From the NCBI RefSeq assembly GCF_017104565.1, contig NZ_JAAGPD010000003.1:186001-250000 (forward strand): DNA of 64,000 bases, written 5' to 3'. Shown here in pieces: positions 27,514 to 36,555 of the stretch. Position 1 is the stretch's first letter. The number at the start of each line of letters is the position of its first letter. The position numbers and the translations under genes were made by a program. Source of the stretch: Paraburkholderia sp. Tr-20389. Its GTDB lineage: Bacteria > Pseudomonadota > Gammaproteobacteria > Burkholderiales > Burkholderiaceae. A model generated the notes under the pieces. The model did no database searches and was not told the DNA's origin. It saw nothing but the letters and a program-made list of their open reading frames with translations.

Positions 27514-28083
27514 ATGACATCTCACGCTCCGTCTCGAAGCGCCGGCAAGCCGCAGCGCTACAGCCGCACAGCCATCGCGCTGCACTGGCTCATTGCGCTG
27601 CTGATGATCTGCGGCTTCTACCTCGGCTGGATCATGACGGACATCCCGGGTTTCACGCCGACGAAGCTCAAGTACGTGTCGTGGCACAAGTGGATCGGCG
27701 TGACGGTGTTCGCGCTGGCAGTGCTGCGTCTGATATGGCGCGCAACGCATGAGGCCCCGTCGATGCCCGCCGCGATGCCCGCATGGCAAAAGGGCGCCGC
27801 ACACGCGACACACGCGCTGCTTTACGTGCTGATGCTGGCCATTCCTGTTACCGGCTACTTCTTCAGTTCGGCTGCGGGCGTGCAGGTGGTGTATCTCGGC
27901 GTGCTGCCGCTGCCGACCCTCATCGGTCCCGACCAGGCGTTGAAAGCCGTTCTGCGCACCGCGCATATCGCGTTGAATTACACGCTGCTCGCGCTCTTCG
28001 CGATGCACGTGCTGGCCGCGCTCAAGCATCAGTTCGTCGAACGCGACGGACTGCTTGCACGCATGATTCCCTTCCTCAAATGA
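27514..28083 (+). CDS. Cytochrome b561-type membrane protein
   Basis: The 189-residue protein has four membrane segments and the CybB/b561 pattern: YSRTAIALHWLIALLMI (heme His), KWIGVTVFALAVLRLIWR, and the later HIALNYTLLALFAMHVLAALKHQF with two more heme His. The start could also be TTG at 27508, which has GAAGG seven bases upstream; the ATG at 27514 was preferred. It would pass electrons between quinones and periplasmic acceptors. Two YceI genes follow in the same direction, a common grouping. Confidence 0.85.
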   Translation: MTSHAPSRSAGKPQRYSRTAIALHWLIALLMICGFYLGWIMTDIPGFTPTKLKYVSWHKWIGVTVFALAVLRLIWRATHEAPSMPAAMPAWQKGAAHATHALLYVLMLAIPVTGYFFSSAAGVQVVYLGVLPLPTLIGPDQALKAVLRTAHIALNYTLLALFAMHVLAALKHQFVERDGLLARMIPFLK

Positions 28084-28120
28084 GCGCGCATTTCAACGCG
28101 CTTTCACGTCGGATCATCGA

Positions 28121-28702
28121 ATGAACATGAAGAATCCTGGATATCGCCGCGCTTATCGCCGTGTGCTGGCAGGCGCAGCCGCCGTTCTGTTCGCCGCTGC
28201 ATCGCCCGCCTTCGCGCAGGTCGATGCGGGCAAGAGCACGGTGGTCGCCACGTCGAAGCAGATGAACGTGCCCGTCGACGGCACCTTCAAGAAGTTCAGC
28301 GCACAACTGACGTTCGACCCCGCGAAACCGACGGCCGGCAACGCGAACCTGACGATCGACACCGGCAGCTACGACCTCGGCGACGACGAATACAACAAGC
28401 AGGTGCGCGGCAAGGAATGGTTCGACAGCGCCACGTTCCCGACGGCGACGTTCGTCTCGACAGCCATCGCGCCCGTGGGCGGCAACCAGTACAAGGTGAC
28501 GGGCAAGCTGACCATCAAGGGCAAATCGCAGACCGTCACCGTGCCCGTCGCGATTGCGCAGCAGGGCGCGACGCAAACCTTCGACGGCTCGCTGCCCATC
28601 AAGCGCACGCAATACGACGTCGGTACGGGCGAATGGAAAGACACGTCGGTGGTGGCCGACGACGTCGTCATCAAGTTTCACATCGTCGCCGCAAAGCATT
28701 GA
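28121..28702 (+). CDS. YceI-family periplasmic protein
   Basis: The 193-residue protein has a signal peptide ending AAASPAFA, then a YceI lipocalin-like barrel with VPVDGTFKKFSAQLTFDP, LTIDTGSYDLGDDEYNKQVR and GKLTIKGKSQTVTVPV. YceI proteins bind long isoprenoids such as quinones. It lies 37 bp after the cytochrome b561 gene and 36 bp before a second YceI gene, so the three probably work on periplasmic quinone or electron transfer. Confidence 0.85.
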   Translation: MNMKNPGYRRAYRRVLAGAAAVLFAAASPAFAQVDAGKSTVVATSKQMNVPVDGTFKKFSAQLTFDPAKPTAGNANLTIDTGSYDLGDDEYNKQVRGKEWFDSATFPTATFVSTAIAPVGGNQYKVTGKLTIKGKSQTVTVPVAIAQQGATQTFDGSLPIKRTQYDVGTGEWKDTSVVADDVVIKFHIVAAKH

Positions 28703-28738
28703 GCGCGCGGGGCACACTCATCAATTCAGGAGCATAAC

Positions 28739-29323
28739 GTGAAGAAACAACTGTTGATCGCAGCGGGCGCGCTGGTTGCAGGCATGTCGTTCAATGCAAT
28801 GGCCGCCGTCGACACCTATCAACTCGATCCGAACCACACCTATCCGAGCTTCGAAGCCGACCACTTCGGCGGCGTCTCGGTGTGGCGCGGCAAGTTCAAG
28901 AAGTCGAGCAACGGCACGGTCACGCTCGATCGCGCAGCGAAGACGGGCACCGTCGACGTGACGATCGACACGGCATCGATCGATACGGGCAACGACAAGC
29001 TCGACAAGCATCTGCAAACGCCCGAGTTCTTCGACGCGGCGAAGTACCCGACGGCGACCTACAAGGGCACGCAGATCCGCTTCGACGGCGACACGCCCGT
29101 CGAAGTGATCGGCACGCTGACGCTGCACGGCGTGACGAAGCCGCTGAACCTGAAGATCGAATCGTTCAAGTGCTTCATCAACCCGATGCTCAAGCGCGAA
29201 GTGTGCGGCACGGAATCGACGGCGACGTTCGACCGCGCGGACTTCGGCATCGACTGGGGCAAGTCGTACGGCTTCAACACGAAGACCGTGCTGAATATCC
29301 AGGCGGAAGGCGTGAAGCAGTAA
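28739..29323 (+). CDS. YceI-family periplasmic protein
   Basis: The start is GTG at 28739 with CAGGAG upstream. The 194-residue protein has a signal peptide (ending AMAA) and the classical YceI start [22 protein letters not shown]. It keeps the [22 protein letters not shown] and [19 protein letters not shown] blocks. It also has two cysteines (in KCF and EVCG) typical of the E. coli YceI branch. It is closer to canonical YceI than its upstream paralogue, so this is an old duplication rather than a recent one. A terminator follows. Confidence 0.9.
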   Translation: MKKQLLIAAGALVAGMSFNAMAAVDTYQLDPNHTYPSFEADHFGGVSVWRGKFKKSSNGTVTLDRAAKTGTVDVTIDTASIDTGNDKLDKHLQTPEFFDAAKYPTATYKGTQIRFDGDTPVEVIGTLTLHGVTKPLNLKIESFKCFINPMLKREVCGTESTATFDRADFGIDWGKSYGFNTKTVLNIQAEGVKQ

Positions 29324-29353
29324 GCGTTCTGCGCGTTGTCTGCTGATTGCACG

Positions 29354-29378
29354 AGCCGCCTTCGGGCGGCTTTTTTGT
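29354..29378 (+). terminator. Terminator after the yceI genes
   Basis: GCCGCC-TTCG-GGCGGC followed by TTTTTT is a textbook terminator with a stable tetraloop, about 30 bp after the yceI stop. Confidence 0.9.
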
Positions 29379-29412
29379 TTTCTTCGTCACCGCATCGAGC
29401 CCGACGCACGGC

Positions 29413-29432
29413 TCCCGAAAAGTCTCACCGAA
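29413..29432 (-). repeat. Dispersed Rep iteron copy
   Basis: TCCCG-AAAAGT-CTCACCGAA matches the inverted origin iteron, except in the last three positions. It lies in the gap between the yceI terminator and the MazG-like gene. Confidence 0.6.
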
Positions 29433-29438
29433 GCACAG

Positions 29439-29807
29439 TTACTCGCCGTACTCGGAGTACTTGCGCGCATCGCCGCGCACCTTGTCCGCCGGATACTTCG
29501 CGCGATTCAGTTCGATCTTCTCCAGCACGGCCGCATACAGATCGACATCGAGCCGGTCGGCGAGCATCACGAGATACGCGAGCACGTCGGCCATCTCGTG
29601 ACGGATCGCGGTGAGCTTGTCGTCGGCGAGTTCGCTTTTCTCGCCCGACTGCAGCCATTGAAACGGCTCCAGCAGTTCGCTCGCTTCGACGCTCAACGCA
29701 GTCGCAAGATTCTTCGGCGAATGAAAGCGCGACCAGTCGCGCTCGCTGACGAATCGCCGCAACAGATCGCGCACCGCGACCAGGTCGCTGTTCCGCTCTT
29801 GCTCCAT
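29439..29807 (-). CDS. MazG-like nucleotide pyrophosphohydrolase
   Basis: The 122-residue protein fits the small all-alpha NTP-PPase group (RS21-C6/dCTPase type). It carries the EExxE...ExxD-type metal site as ALSVEASELLEPFQWLQ and HEMADVLAYLVMLADRL. These enzymes clean the nucleotide pool by hydrolysing NTPs or dNTPs to the monophosphate and pyrophosphate. It lies 32 bp upstream of nothing obvious on its own strand; the penicillin acylase gene ends just before its start codon region. It is likely monocistronic. Confidence 0.82.
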   Translation of the reverse strand: MEQERNSDLVAVRDLLRRFVSERDWSRFHSPKNLATALSVEASELLEPFQWLQSGEKSELADDKLTAIRHEMADVLAYLVMLADRLDVDLYAAVLEKIELNRAKYPADKVRGDARKYSEYGE

Positions 29808-29839
29808 ACAGATACTCCACTCAAACCTTCAATACAGGA

Positions 29840-32338
29840 TCATTGCGCCGCCCGGCCGAGCGTCAGCCGATGCACGGGCGCGCCCGGCAGGAACGAAGTC
29901 TTCTCGCCGCGCACCCACGCTTCGTGACCGGCGAGAAAATACGGCGACAGCGGATGCCCCGACTGTCCGCCCGGCATTTCGAAGATGCCGCTCTGCTCGC
30001 GCCCCGGCGACACGATCATCCGCTCCGACGCGCCGAAGTTCGGCGTCTGCACGCGCGGCATGTTGATGTCGCCGGGCAGCGGATCATGCGGTGCGCCGAG
30101 CCACCCGCGCACCCACGGCAGCCACGCCGGCACGATGCGCGCGAACGGATGCTCGATGGCCGCGCGGTTGCGCTCGCCCCAGCGCGCTTCTTCGATGGGC
30201 GTACTCGACGGCAACTGTGCGATCGTCCGGTCGATGCGGTCGAGCATGAGCGAGCGCCAGTCGCGAAAGCCTTCCGGCACCCATGCGTGATGCTCGGCCA
30301 AGGTCTCCATCAGCGCCTCGTAACGCGAATTCGCCACACGCAGACCGAGCGGCGGAGTGCTCGTGCTGCCGCCCGGCATCGCGCCCGCAAGGTCGGCGTC
30401 GAGCCTGCCGAACCACGCGTCATACAACGAGAAGAAGAAGCCGCGCACAAGCCGGTAACCGACGGCGTCGACATCCGCGCGCCCATTCCATGCGAGCAGT
30501 TGCTGGCGGAACGCGGCGCGCTGCGGGTGTTCTTCGAGCGCATCGGCATCGAGCGCTTCGAGCGCCACGCGCCGCCATACGTCGATCCATTGCGCGCGAT
30601 CGTCGGTCTGGATCGCCAGCATTGCGTGCTCGTCGGGGCTGGGCGCGGCGAGCAGATCGTCGCGAATCTGCGAGGCGCGCGCGCCGAGGTCCGCGCCCGC
30701 GTCGCCGATCTTCGCGGCGTCGCGGGACACGAGCACGCGATTGTTCGCCGTCCACAACCGGCCGAGCGGCGGATCGACGCGCTTCGGATACGACGCGGGC
30801 GGCAGATAGTGGGTCCAGCCTTTGTACGTCGCGGAGTCGTAGGGCGTGTCGCTGTCCGGGCCGCTTTGCGTGTCGCCCGGATCGCGCTGCGGCAACGGAC
30901 CGGCAAGCGTCCAGCCGATCTTGCCGCGCGAGTCGGCGACCATGATGTTCTGCGTCGGGATACCGGCCGTTTGCGCGACGTGCAGCGCTTCGTCGATCGT
31001 CTTCGCGTCTTCGAGTTTTTGCAGATTGAGGTTCACCGCTTCGCGATCGTGCGCGACCCAGCGCAACGCATACGCGCGCACGCCGACGGTCAGCTCCGGT
31101 CCCCAGCGCGTCTCTACGACAGGCAAGTCGACACTCGCGCCGCCCTTCACGTCGATACGCTCGTGATAAACGGTGGCGCGCGCCCATGTACCGTCGGGCG
31201 CGCGGTATTGCAGCGGGTCGGCGGGATTGCGATGCAGCTCGATCAAGTCGATATAACGGCCGTAGCTGTTCGTGAAACCCCACGCGATCTTGCCGTTGCT
31301 GCCCGCGATCACGAGCGGCGTGCCGGGCAAGCTGACGCCCGTCAGCGTGTGCATTGGCTGCCCGTCGCTGGCGGGCCACATCAGCGACACGCGATACCAG
31401 ATGTTCGGCAGCGAGAGGCCCAGGTGCATGTCGCTCGCGAGGATCGCGCCGCCATGCGCGCTGTGGGCGCCGTCGACGACCCAGCCGTTGCTGCCGATCG
31501 CCGACTGGCTCACGTCCTCCTGCTGCTCTCGCTCGTCACGCGCGGTGCTGACGGGCTTCGGCGCCGCGAGCCAGTCGGGGCGCGTCGCGGGCATGCGCGC
31601 GGGTTCGACGGGCGGCGTCGACGCGCTGTCGAATGGCGCGTCCCAGTGACTCGCGGCGGGCAGCAGAAACGCGTACAGATCGGCAGGCACGCGGTCGCGC
31701 AACACGGCGCGCGCGAGGATGCGGCGCGTCTCGAACGACTGCAGATCGAAATACATCGCATAGACGACCAGCAGCGCGTCTTCCGGACGCCACGGCTCAG
31801 GCTGGGTGCGCAGCATCCAGTATTCGAACGGCCGCGACGACAGCGCGGCCAGCCCGGCATTGACGCCTGCCGTGTAGCGTTCGAGCAGCTGACGCTGATC
31901 GGCGGGCATCGCTTCGACGATCGCATGCGCACGTGCGCGAAAGCGATGCAGGCGGTTGCGCCGGTCCAGTTCGAGCGCGTTCGGGCCGACCAGCGCCGAC
32001 ATCTCGCCCGCCGCGACGCGCCTCAGCAAGTCCATCTGAAGGAAACGGTCCTGCGCATGCAGGAAGCCCGTCGCGTAGGCGACATCGGTGCGCACGGCGC
32101 CGTGGATGGTCGGCACGCCGAGCGCGTCGCGCTCGATCGTCACCGCCGACGACAACGACGGCGCGCGCTGCGTCCCGTCGAGCTGCGCGAGACTGCCGCG
32201 CAGCAGCAGCCAGCCGCCAAGCAGCGCCGCGCCGAGCAATGCGACGACGACGCTCACCAGCACGAGCGCGGCGACGCCGATGGTGCGACCGATCGATCTG
32301 CTTGACGGCTGACTTGAGACAGCTTGGCGACGGCTCAT
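29840..32338 (-). CDS. Penicillin acylase-family N-terminal nucleophile hydrolase
   Basis: The 832-residue precursor starts at MSRRQAVSSQ (ATG at 32338) with one N-terminal membrane segment (about residues 15-42). It has the Ntn-hydrolase layout: an alpha subunit region with ERDALGVPTIHG and ATGFLHAQDRFLQMDLLRR, an autoprocessing site at Gly282-Ser283 (IGSNGWVVDG, Ser283 the nucleophile), then the beta subunit. Family members hydrolyse acyl amides such as penicillins or acyl-homoserine lactones; the substrate here is not predictable. It is divergent from an XRE-cupin gene. Confidence 0.88.
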   Translation of the reverse strand: MSRRQAVSSQPSSRSIGRTIGVAALVLVSVVVALLGAALLGGWLLLRGSLAQLDGTQRAPSLSSAVTIERDALGVPTIHGAVRTDVAYATGFLHAQDRFLQMDLLRRVAAGEMSALVGPNALELDRRNRLHRFRARAHAIVEAMPADQRQLLERYTAGVNAGLAALSSRPFEYWMLRTQPEPWRPEDALLVVYAMYFDLQSFETRRILARAVLRDRVPADLYAFLLPAASHWDAPFDSASTPPVEPARMPATRPDWLAAPKPVSTARDEREQQEDVSQSAIGSNGWVVDGAHSAHGGAILASDMHLGLSLPNIWYRVSLMWPASDGQPMHTLTGVSLPGTPLVIAGSNGKIAWGFTNSYGRYIDLIELHRNPADPLQYRAPDGTWARATVYHERIDVKGGASVDLPVVETRWGPELTVGVRAYALRWVAHDREAVNLNLQKLEDAKTIDEALHVAQTAGIPTQNIMVADSRGKIGWTLAGPLPQRDPGDTQSGPDSDTPYDSATYKGWTHYLPPASYPKRVDPPLGRLWTANNRVLVSRDAAKIGDAGADLGARASQIRDDLLAAPSPDEHAMLAIQTDDRAQWIDVWRRVALEALDADALEEHPQRAAFRQQLLAWNGRADVDAVGYRLVRGFFFSLYDAWFGRLDADLAGAMPGGSTSTPPLGLRVANSRYEALMETLAEHHAWVPEGFRDWRSLMLDRIDRTIAQLPSSTPIEEARWGERNRAAIEHPFARIVPAWLPWVRGWLGAPHDPLPGDINMPRVQTPNFGASERMIVSPGREQSGIFEMPGGQSGHPLSPYFLAGHEAWVRGEKTSFLPGAPVHRLTLGRAAQ

Positions 32339-32458
32339 CGTTCGGGATTCGCGGTTGTTCAGGAAGTCGGGACGTCCGGGCATTGTGCCCGAAGCCGTTT
32401 GCACTCTCGCATTCGAATGTGACGAAACGGATCTGACTTCCAGCATGCTGGAATTTTG

Positions 32459-32474
32459 ATCCACTATTATGGAT
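32459..32474. promoter_or_regulatory. Candidate operator upstream of the XRE-cupin gene
   Basis: ATCCA-CTATTA-TGGAT is an inverted repeat with perfect 5-bp arms, ending 2 bp before the XRE-cupin start codon. Its position suggests autoregulation and possible control of the divergent penicillin acylase gene. Confidence 0.4.
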
Positions 32475-32476
32475 AC

Positions 32477-33067
32477 ATGGACATCAACTCGTTGATTGCG
32501 CGCCGCGTGCGCGAACTGCGCGACGGCCACGGGCTGTCGCTCGAAGCACTGGCCGAGCGCAGCGGCGTGAGCCGCTCGAATATCTCGCTGATCGAACGCG
32601 CGCAGAGCAGTCCGACGGCAGCCGTGCTCGACAAGCTCGCCACCGCGCTTGGCGTCACGCTCGCGTCGCTATTCGAGGCGCCCGCGCCGTCCGCAGAGGC
32701 GCCGTCGCCGCTTGCGCGCGCCGCGACGCAGGCCGTCTGGACCGATCCCGAATCCGGCTACGTGCGGCGCAATCTGTCGCCGGCGCAGCCGTCGCCGCTT
32801 CAGTTAGTGGAGGTTCACTTTCCTGCCGGCCAGCGCGTCGCCTACGAGACGGGCGCGCGCGACGCCGAAATCCATCAGCAGATCTGGCTGATCGAAGGCG
32901 CGATGGACATCAGCGCGGGCGACGAACACTGGCACCTCGAAGCGGGCGATTGCGTGACGATGCGCCTCGATCGCCCGGTCGTGTATCGCAATCCGACGCG
33001 CAAACCGGCACGCTACCTGGTGGCGCTGACCACGCTGCCGCCCTCACTTTTACGGAGAAACGCATGA
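32477..33067 (+). CDS. XRE-family regulator with cupin domain
   Basis: The 196-residue protein starts at MDINSLIARRVREL (ATG at 32477). Residues 5-60 are an XRE helix-turn-helix (LSLEALAERSGVSRSNISLIERAQSSPTAAVLDKLA). Residues 110-185 are a cupin barrel with HQQIWLIEGAMDI and HLEAGDCVTM. Such regulators usually sense a small metabolite. The stop overlaps the start of the GNAT gene (ATGA), so both are translated from one message. Confidence 0.87.
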   Translation: MDINSLIARRVRELRDGHGLSLEALAERSGVSRSNISLIERAQSSPTAAVLDKLATALGVTLASLFEAPAPSAEAPSPLARAATQAVWTDPESGYVRRNLSPAQPSPLQLVEVHFPAGQRVAYETGARDAEIHQQIWLIEGAMDISAGDEHWHLEAGDCVTMRLDRPVVYRNPTRKPARYLVALTTLPPSLLRRNA

Positions 33068-33591
33068 CAGAAACCCTGCGCGTCAGACGGATCGAGGCGC
33101 ACGAAGCCGCGCAGTGCATCGACGGCCTTGCCGATGTGCTGATCGATTGCGTCGCGGGCGGCGCATCGGTGAGCTTCATGTGGCCGCTCGAACGCACCAA
33201 AGCGATTGCGTTCTGGCAGACCGTGGCGAGCGCCGTGGAACGCGGCGAGCGCGCGCTGCTCGTCGCCGAGGACGAAGACGGCTATATCGCCGGGACGGTT
33301 CAACTGGTGCTCGCGCAACCCGACAACCAGCCGCATCGCGCCGATGTCGCGAAGATGCTCGTGCATCGCCGCGCGCGCCGGCGCGGCGTCGCGCAGCAAC
33401 TGATGACGGCCGCCGACGCCGTGGCCCGCGACGAAGGCAAAACCGTGCTCGTCCTCGACACCGTGACGGGCGGCGACGCCGAGCGCCTCTATGCGCGCGC
33501 AGGCTGGCAGCGGGTCGGCGCGGTGCCGGATTACGCGCTGATGCCGGATGGATCGTTTTGCGGCACGACCTTCTATTACAAGCATCTCTAG
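33064..33591 (+). CDS. GNAT-family N-acetyltransferase
   Basis: The 175-residue protein has the GNAT fold signatures: VEDEDGYIAGTVQLVLA-like strand pair, then VAKMLVHRRARRRGVAQQLM (acetyl-CoA-binding loop R/Q-x-x-G-x-G/A type), and the C-terminal YARAGWQRVGAVPDYALMPDG. It overlaps the XRE-cupin stop by 4 bp. XRE-cupin plus GNAT pairs are common as self-contained units. The acetyl acceptor is unknown. Confidence 0.85.
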   Translation: MTETLRVRRIEAHEAAQCIDGLADVLIDCVAGGASVSFMWPLERTKAIAFWQTVASAVERGERALLVAEDEDGYIAGTVQLVLAQPDNQPHRADVAKMLVHRRARRRGVAQQLMTAADAVARDEGKTVLVLDTVTGGDAERLYARAGWQRVGAVPDYALMPDGSFCGTTFYYKHL

Positions 33592-33728
33592 CACGCTTCT
33601 TCCGGCCGCCCCAGCAATAAAGGGAAACGTGAACCTCGACAAACGTTTGCGGTTTCGCGCAATCAGCCCTTAATCTTTTCCGCCGTGCGCCGTTATCGCT
33701 AGAGCATTCCCAATTTTTCTCGAGCGAC

Positions 33729-34193
33729 ATGGCCAAGACCATTCCGTTTCCCGGCAGCAATCAGGCCACGCGCGCGCGGCAGGCGAAGGCATTGCTGCTG
33801 CCGATCCCGCGCAGCATGGCCGTCGAGCTGATCCTGCCCGTGCATATCGCACTCGACGCGCTGCGACGCGGCGCCGGCAGCTTGAGCGCTGCGCAAACGC
33901 TCACGCAGACGATGCTGCTCACCGGCTTCCTGTGCGATCTCGGCTACGGTGAGATGACCTACGATCAACTGCGCACCGCCGATCAGGCGCTCGCGATGAC
34001 GTTCGATCGTGGCCGCACGCGCGATGACTGGCGTCTCGACGAAGCGCACGTCGAGTTGTTCTCGCACATCGTCAGCACCTACGACGCGCAATTGCAGCGC
34101 GCGCCGCTCAGCGCGCTGACGGACGCGAGCGCGCGGCTCGACCGCATCATGGCAACGGGCGACGCCGAGCCGACGATGCGCAAGCAGGCATAA
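33729..34193 (+). CDS. Conserved hypothetical protein
   Basis: The 154-residue soluble protein begins MAKTIPFPGSNQATRARQAK and is mostly helical, with no signal peptide or membrane segment and no catalytic motif I recognise. The middle (PRSMAVELILPVHIALDAL...LTQTMLLTGFLCDLGYG) is amphipathic. Codon use matches its neighbours, so it is a real gene. It appears monocistronic, with an iteron copy just after it. I cannot assign a function. Confidence 0.65.
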   Translation: MAKTIPFPGSNQATRARQAKALLLPIPRSMAVELILPVHIALDALRRGAGSLSAAQTLTQTMLLTGFLCDLGYGEMTYDQLRTADQALAMTFDRGRTRDDWRLDEAHVELFSHIVSTYDAQLQRAPLSALTDASARLDRIMATGDAEPTMRKQA

Positions 34194-34211
34194 CGGCGAC
34201 GCGTTCTTCGC

Positions 34212-34231
34212 TCCCGAAAACGCTCACCTTT
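34212..34231 (-). repeat. Dispersed Rep iteron copy (perfect ends)
   Basis: TCCCG-AAAACG-CTCACCTTT is the exact reverse complement of the origin consensus at all fixed positions. It lies in the 208-bp gap before the ankyrin gene. A half copy (CTCACCTTG) follows near 34278. Confidence 0.75.
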
Positions 34232-34401
34232 GTCCTTTTCGAAGCGCATTCTTTTTGCGCTTCCCGCTGCGCTTCGTTCGCCTCCTCACCTTGTCCCTGG
34301 CTGCCGGGCAAGCACAGCGTCAAACATGCATTGCCTGTATCCTCTGCTGTACCCGATGCGCCGCACACACGGTGCACCTTGTTCGACAGCGGAGAGGCTT
34401 C

Positions 34402-34932
34402 ATGACAGAAGACAGGCGCAGCAGCCCCGAGGACATCGATCCTGATTTGCTCGAAGTGGCGCGCGAAATATTCGACGCAGCCCGGCGCGGCGAAGCCAAC
34501 ATACTCGCTGCCGTCATCGAGAAAGGCGCACCGCCGAATCTGCGCAACGAGAAGGGCGACAGCCTCGTGATGCTCGCCGCGTACCACGGCCATGCCGATG
34601 CCGTGCGCGTGCTGCTCGAACGCGGCGCCGATCCGAACCTGCGCAACGACAACGGACAGACGCCCATCGCGGGCGCGGCCTTCAAGGGTTTCAAAGAGGT
34701 CGCCCAGACACTGCTCGCGCATGGCGCGAATGTCGAAGGCGCATCGCCGGATGGACGCACGGCGCTGATGATCGCCGCGATGTTCAATCGCACCGACATG
34801 GTCGAACTCCTGCTCGCGCATGGCGCGGACCTGAACGCGCGCGACGCGAACGGCGTGTCGGCCGCCGATGCCGCGAGCCGCATGGGCGCACCCGACACGG
34901 CCGCACTGCTCAGCAAGAAGGCGGGCACATGA
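34402..34932 (+). CDS. Ankyrin-repeat protein
   Basis: The 176-residue protein starts at MTEDRRSSPE (ATG at 34402, GGAGAGG upstream). After a helical N-terminus it has about four ankyrin repeats (from residue 45: GDSLVMLAAYHGHADAVRVLLERGADPN, then NGQTPIAGAAFKGF, DGRTALMIAAMF, NGVSAADAASRMG). Ankyrin repeats bind proteins. It overlaps the LD-carboxypeptidase gene by 4 bp (ATGA at 34929), so it may bind or assist that enzyme. No signal peptide is seen. Confidence 0.87.
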   Translation: MTEDRRSSPEDIDPDLLEVAREIFDAARRGEANILAAVIEKGAPPNLRNEKGDSLVMLAAYHGHADAVRVLLERGADPNLRNDNGQTPIAGAAFKGFKEVAQTLLAHGANVEGASPDGRTALMIAAMFNRTDMVELLLAHGADLNARDANGVSAADAASRMGAPDTAALLSKKAGT

Positions 34933-35795
34933 AGCTCGACGGCAAGACGGTTACAGTCGTCGCGCCTGCGGGCGTGCCCGATATGGAGCACGTCGAGCGC
35001 AGCATCGCGCTGCTCGAAAGCTGGGGTCTGCGCGTGCAGGTCGGCGAGCATGTGCGCGACCGCTATCGCTATCACGCGGGCAAGCATGAAGACCGCGCCG
35101 CCGATCTGCATCGCGCGTTGACCGATCCATCCGTCGATATCGTCTGGGTGGCGCGCGGCGGCTACGGCAGTGTCTACACGTTGCGCGCGGTGCCGGATTC
35201 GGTGCCTTGCGCAAAGACTGTGGTGGGCTTTTCGGATGCGACTGCGCTGTTCGGCGCGCTGCATGGCAAGCCGAATGTGCGCGTGATCCACGGTCCGACG
35301 TTGAACGGCCTCGCAACGAAACACGACGACGCGTCGCGCGCGAGCATGCTCGCCGAGTTGCGCGAGGAACGCGCGGCGCCCGTGCCGTTGCAGCGCCTGG
35401 CGGGTTCGGACACGCATCGCGTCGAGGGACATCTCGCGGGCGGCAACATCACGGTGCTCGCGAGTCTCGCGGGCACGCAATGGCAAGCGAGTTGCGACGG
35501 CGCGATCGTGCTGCTCGAAGACGTGACCGAACTTGCGTATCGGATCGATCGCAGCATCATGCAGTTGCGCGAAGCAGGCGTGTTCGACGGCGCGCGTGCG
35601 TTCGTGCTCGGCGATTTCATTCGCTGTCCGCTGCCCGACAACGCGGACTTCACGCTGCACGACATGCTCGTCGATCTGTTGAAGCCGTACGACGTGCCGA
35701 TTTATGCGGGCTTTCCGATCGGCCACGGCACGCACAATCATGCGTGGACGTATGGCGCGCAGGCTGCCCTCGAAGGTGATCAGTTGGTGCGTTGA
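34929..35795 (+). CDS. LD-carboxypeptidase (peptidase S66 family)
   Basis: The 288-residue protein has the S66 pattern: nucleophile Ser102 in VGFSDATALFG, a conserved Glu in LLEDVTELAYRIDR, and the catalytic His in GHGTHNHAWTYG. These cytoplasmic serine peptidases cut the terminal D-Ala from murein tetrapeptides during recycling. Some relatives (MccF) detoxify microcin-type antibiotics. The gene is translationally coupled to the ankyrin gene and ends one base before the convergent gene's stop. Confidence 0.88.
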   Translation: MKLDGKTVTVVAPAGVPDMEHVERSIALLESWGLRVQVGEHVRDRYRYHAGKHEDRAADLHRALTDPSVDIVWVARGGYGSVYTLRAVPDSVPCAKTVVGFSDATALFGALHGKPNVRVIHGPTLNGLATKHDDASRASMLAELREERAAPVPLQRLAGSDTHRVEGHLAGGNITVLASLAGTQWQASCDGAIVLLEDVTELAYRIDRSIMQLREAGVFDGARAFVLGDFIRCPLPDNADFTLHDMLVDLLKPYDVPIYAGFPIGHGTHNHAWTYGAQAALEGDQLVR

Positions 35796-36326
35796 TCAGC
35801 GCTTCAGTTGCTCGATGATGCGCCGGAGGATGGCGTTGCCGGGCGCGTCGCGGTTGAGGGCAGCGCGCTCGCACCACGGGTAAGGCAAGCTGCTCGCCCA
35901 ACGCAATACGCTGCCGGCGGATGTCGCGGGCAGCGTTTCCATCTCTTCGATCGTGATGTGCAATTGCGTCACGTGCGCGGTGTGCGCTTCGCCAGTCCAG
36001 TCATAACGGCCATATCCGACGCGCGCCGCGCCCGTCGTCTTCTCGGTCATGCAGACCAGCCAGTCGCACGAGAATTCGCGCTGACCATGCTCAGGCATCG
36101 CACCGACGCAAAACGTGTACACGTTCTCGTACTTCAACGCGAAGTCGCTCACCAGCACCGCGGCAATCGCGTCGCGCCCCTGCGTTTCTTGAGGAAACGC
36201 GATAGCGGCCGTCTTCACGGTCATCGCCAGCGAGGCATCGGGTGCGAACGCATCCGTCATCCGATGCGGGCGGTTGCCGTCCTTCGCCAATATGTAGGAT
36301 TCGATCGAGTCTTTGAGAGTCGCCAT
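35796..36326 (-). CDS. NTF2-like (SnoaL-type) hypothetical protein
   Basis: The 176-residue protein begins MATLKDSIESYILAKDGNRPHRMTDAFAPDASLAM, a start typical of NTF2/SnoaL-like cone-shaped folds, with FPQETQGRDAIAAVLVSDFALKYENVYTF following. No catalytic residue set can be named. The stop codon directly abuts the stop of the LD-carboxypeptidase gene (35795/35796). The function is unknown. Confidence 0.65.
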   Translation of the reverse strand: MATLKDSIESYILAKDGNRPHRMTDAFAPDASLAMTVKTAAIAFPQETQGRDAIAAVLVSDFALKYENVYTFCVGAMPEHGQREFSCDWLVCMTEKTTGAARVGYGRYDWTGEAHTAHVTQLHITIEEMETLPATSAGSVLRWASSLPYPWCERAALNRDAPGNAILRRIIEQLKR

Positions 36327-36555
36327 CGGTCAAAGCATCCAGCGGAATGAGCCGGTCAGTCTAAGCGCTTCACGTCATCTCGTTTCGCTTGCCCTTGATA
36401 CGAAGCGGGCTTCTCGCGTTTTCGCCAATGCGGCGCGCATTCTTTGCAGAACATGACGAAACTGCGTTGCGCGCGATACGCATTGCGCCCGACAATGCCT
36501 GTTCGTGCGCGGCACTCTGCACGCGCGCATCCCACAGTTCGAACACGCGCCCTCG

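Noticed and set aside
29843-32305. An 820-codon open frame antisense to the penicillin acylase gene
   Set aside because: It is a shadow caused by high GC at third codon positions; the acylase frame on the minus strand has all family motifs.
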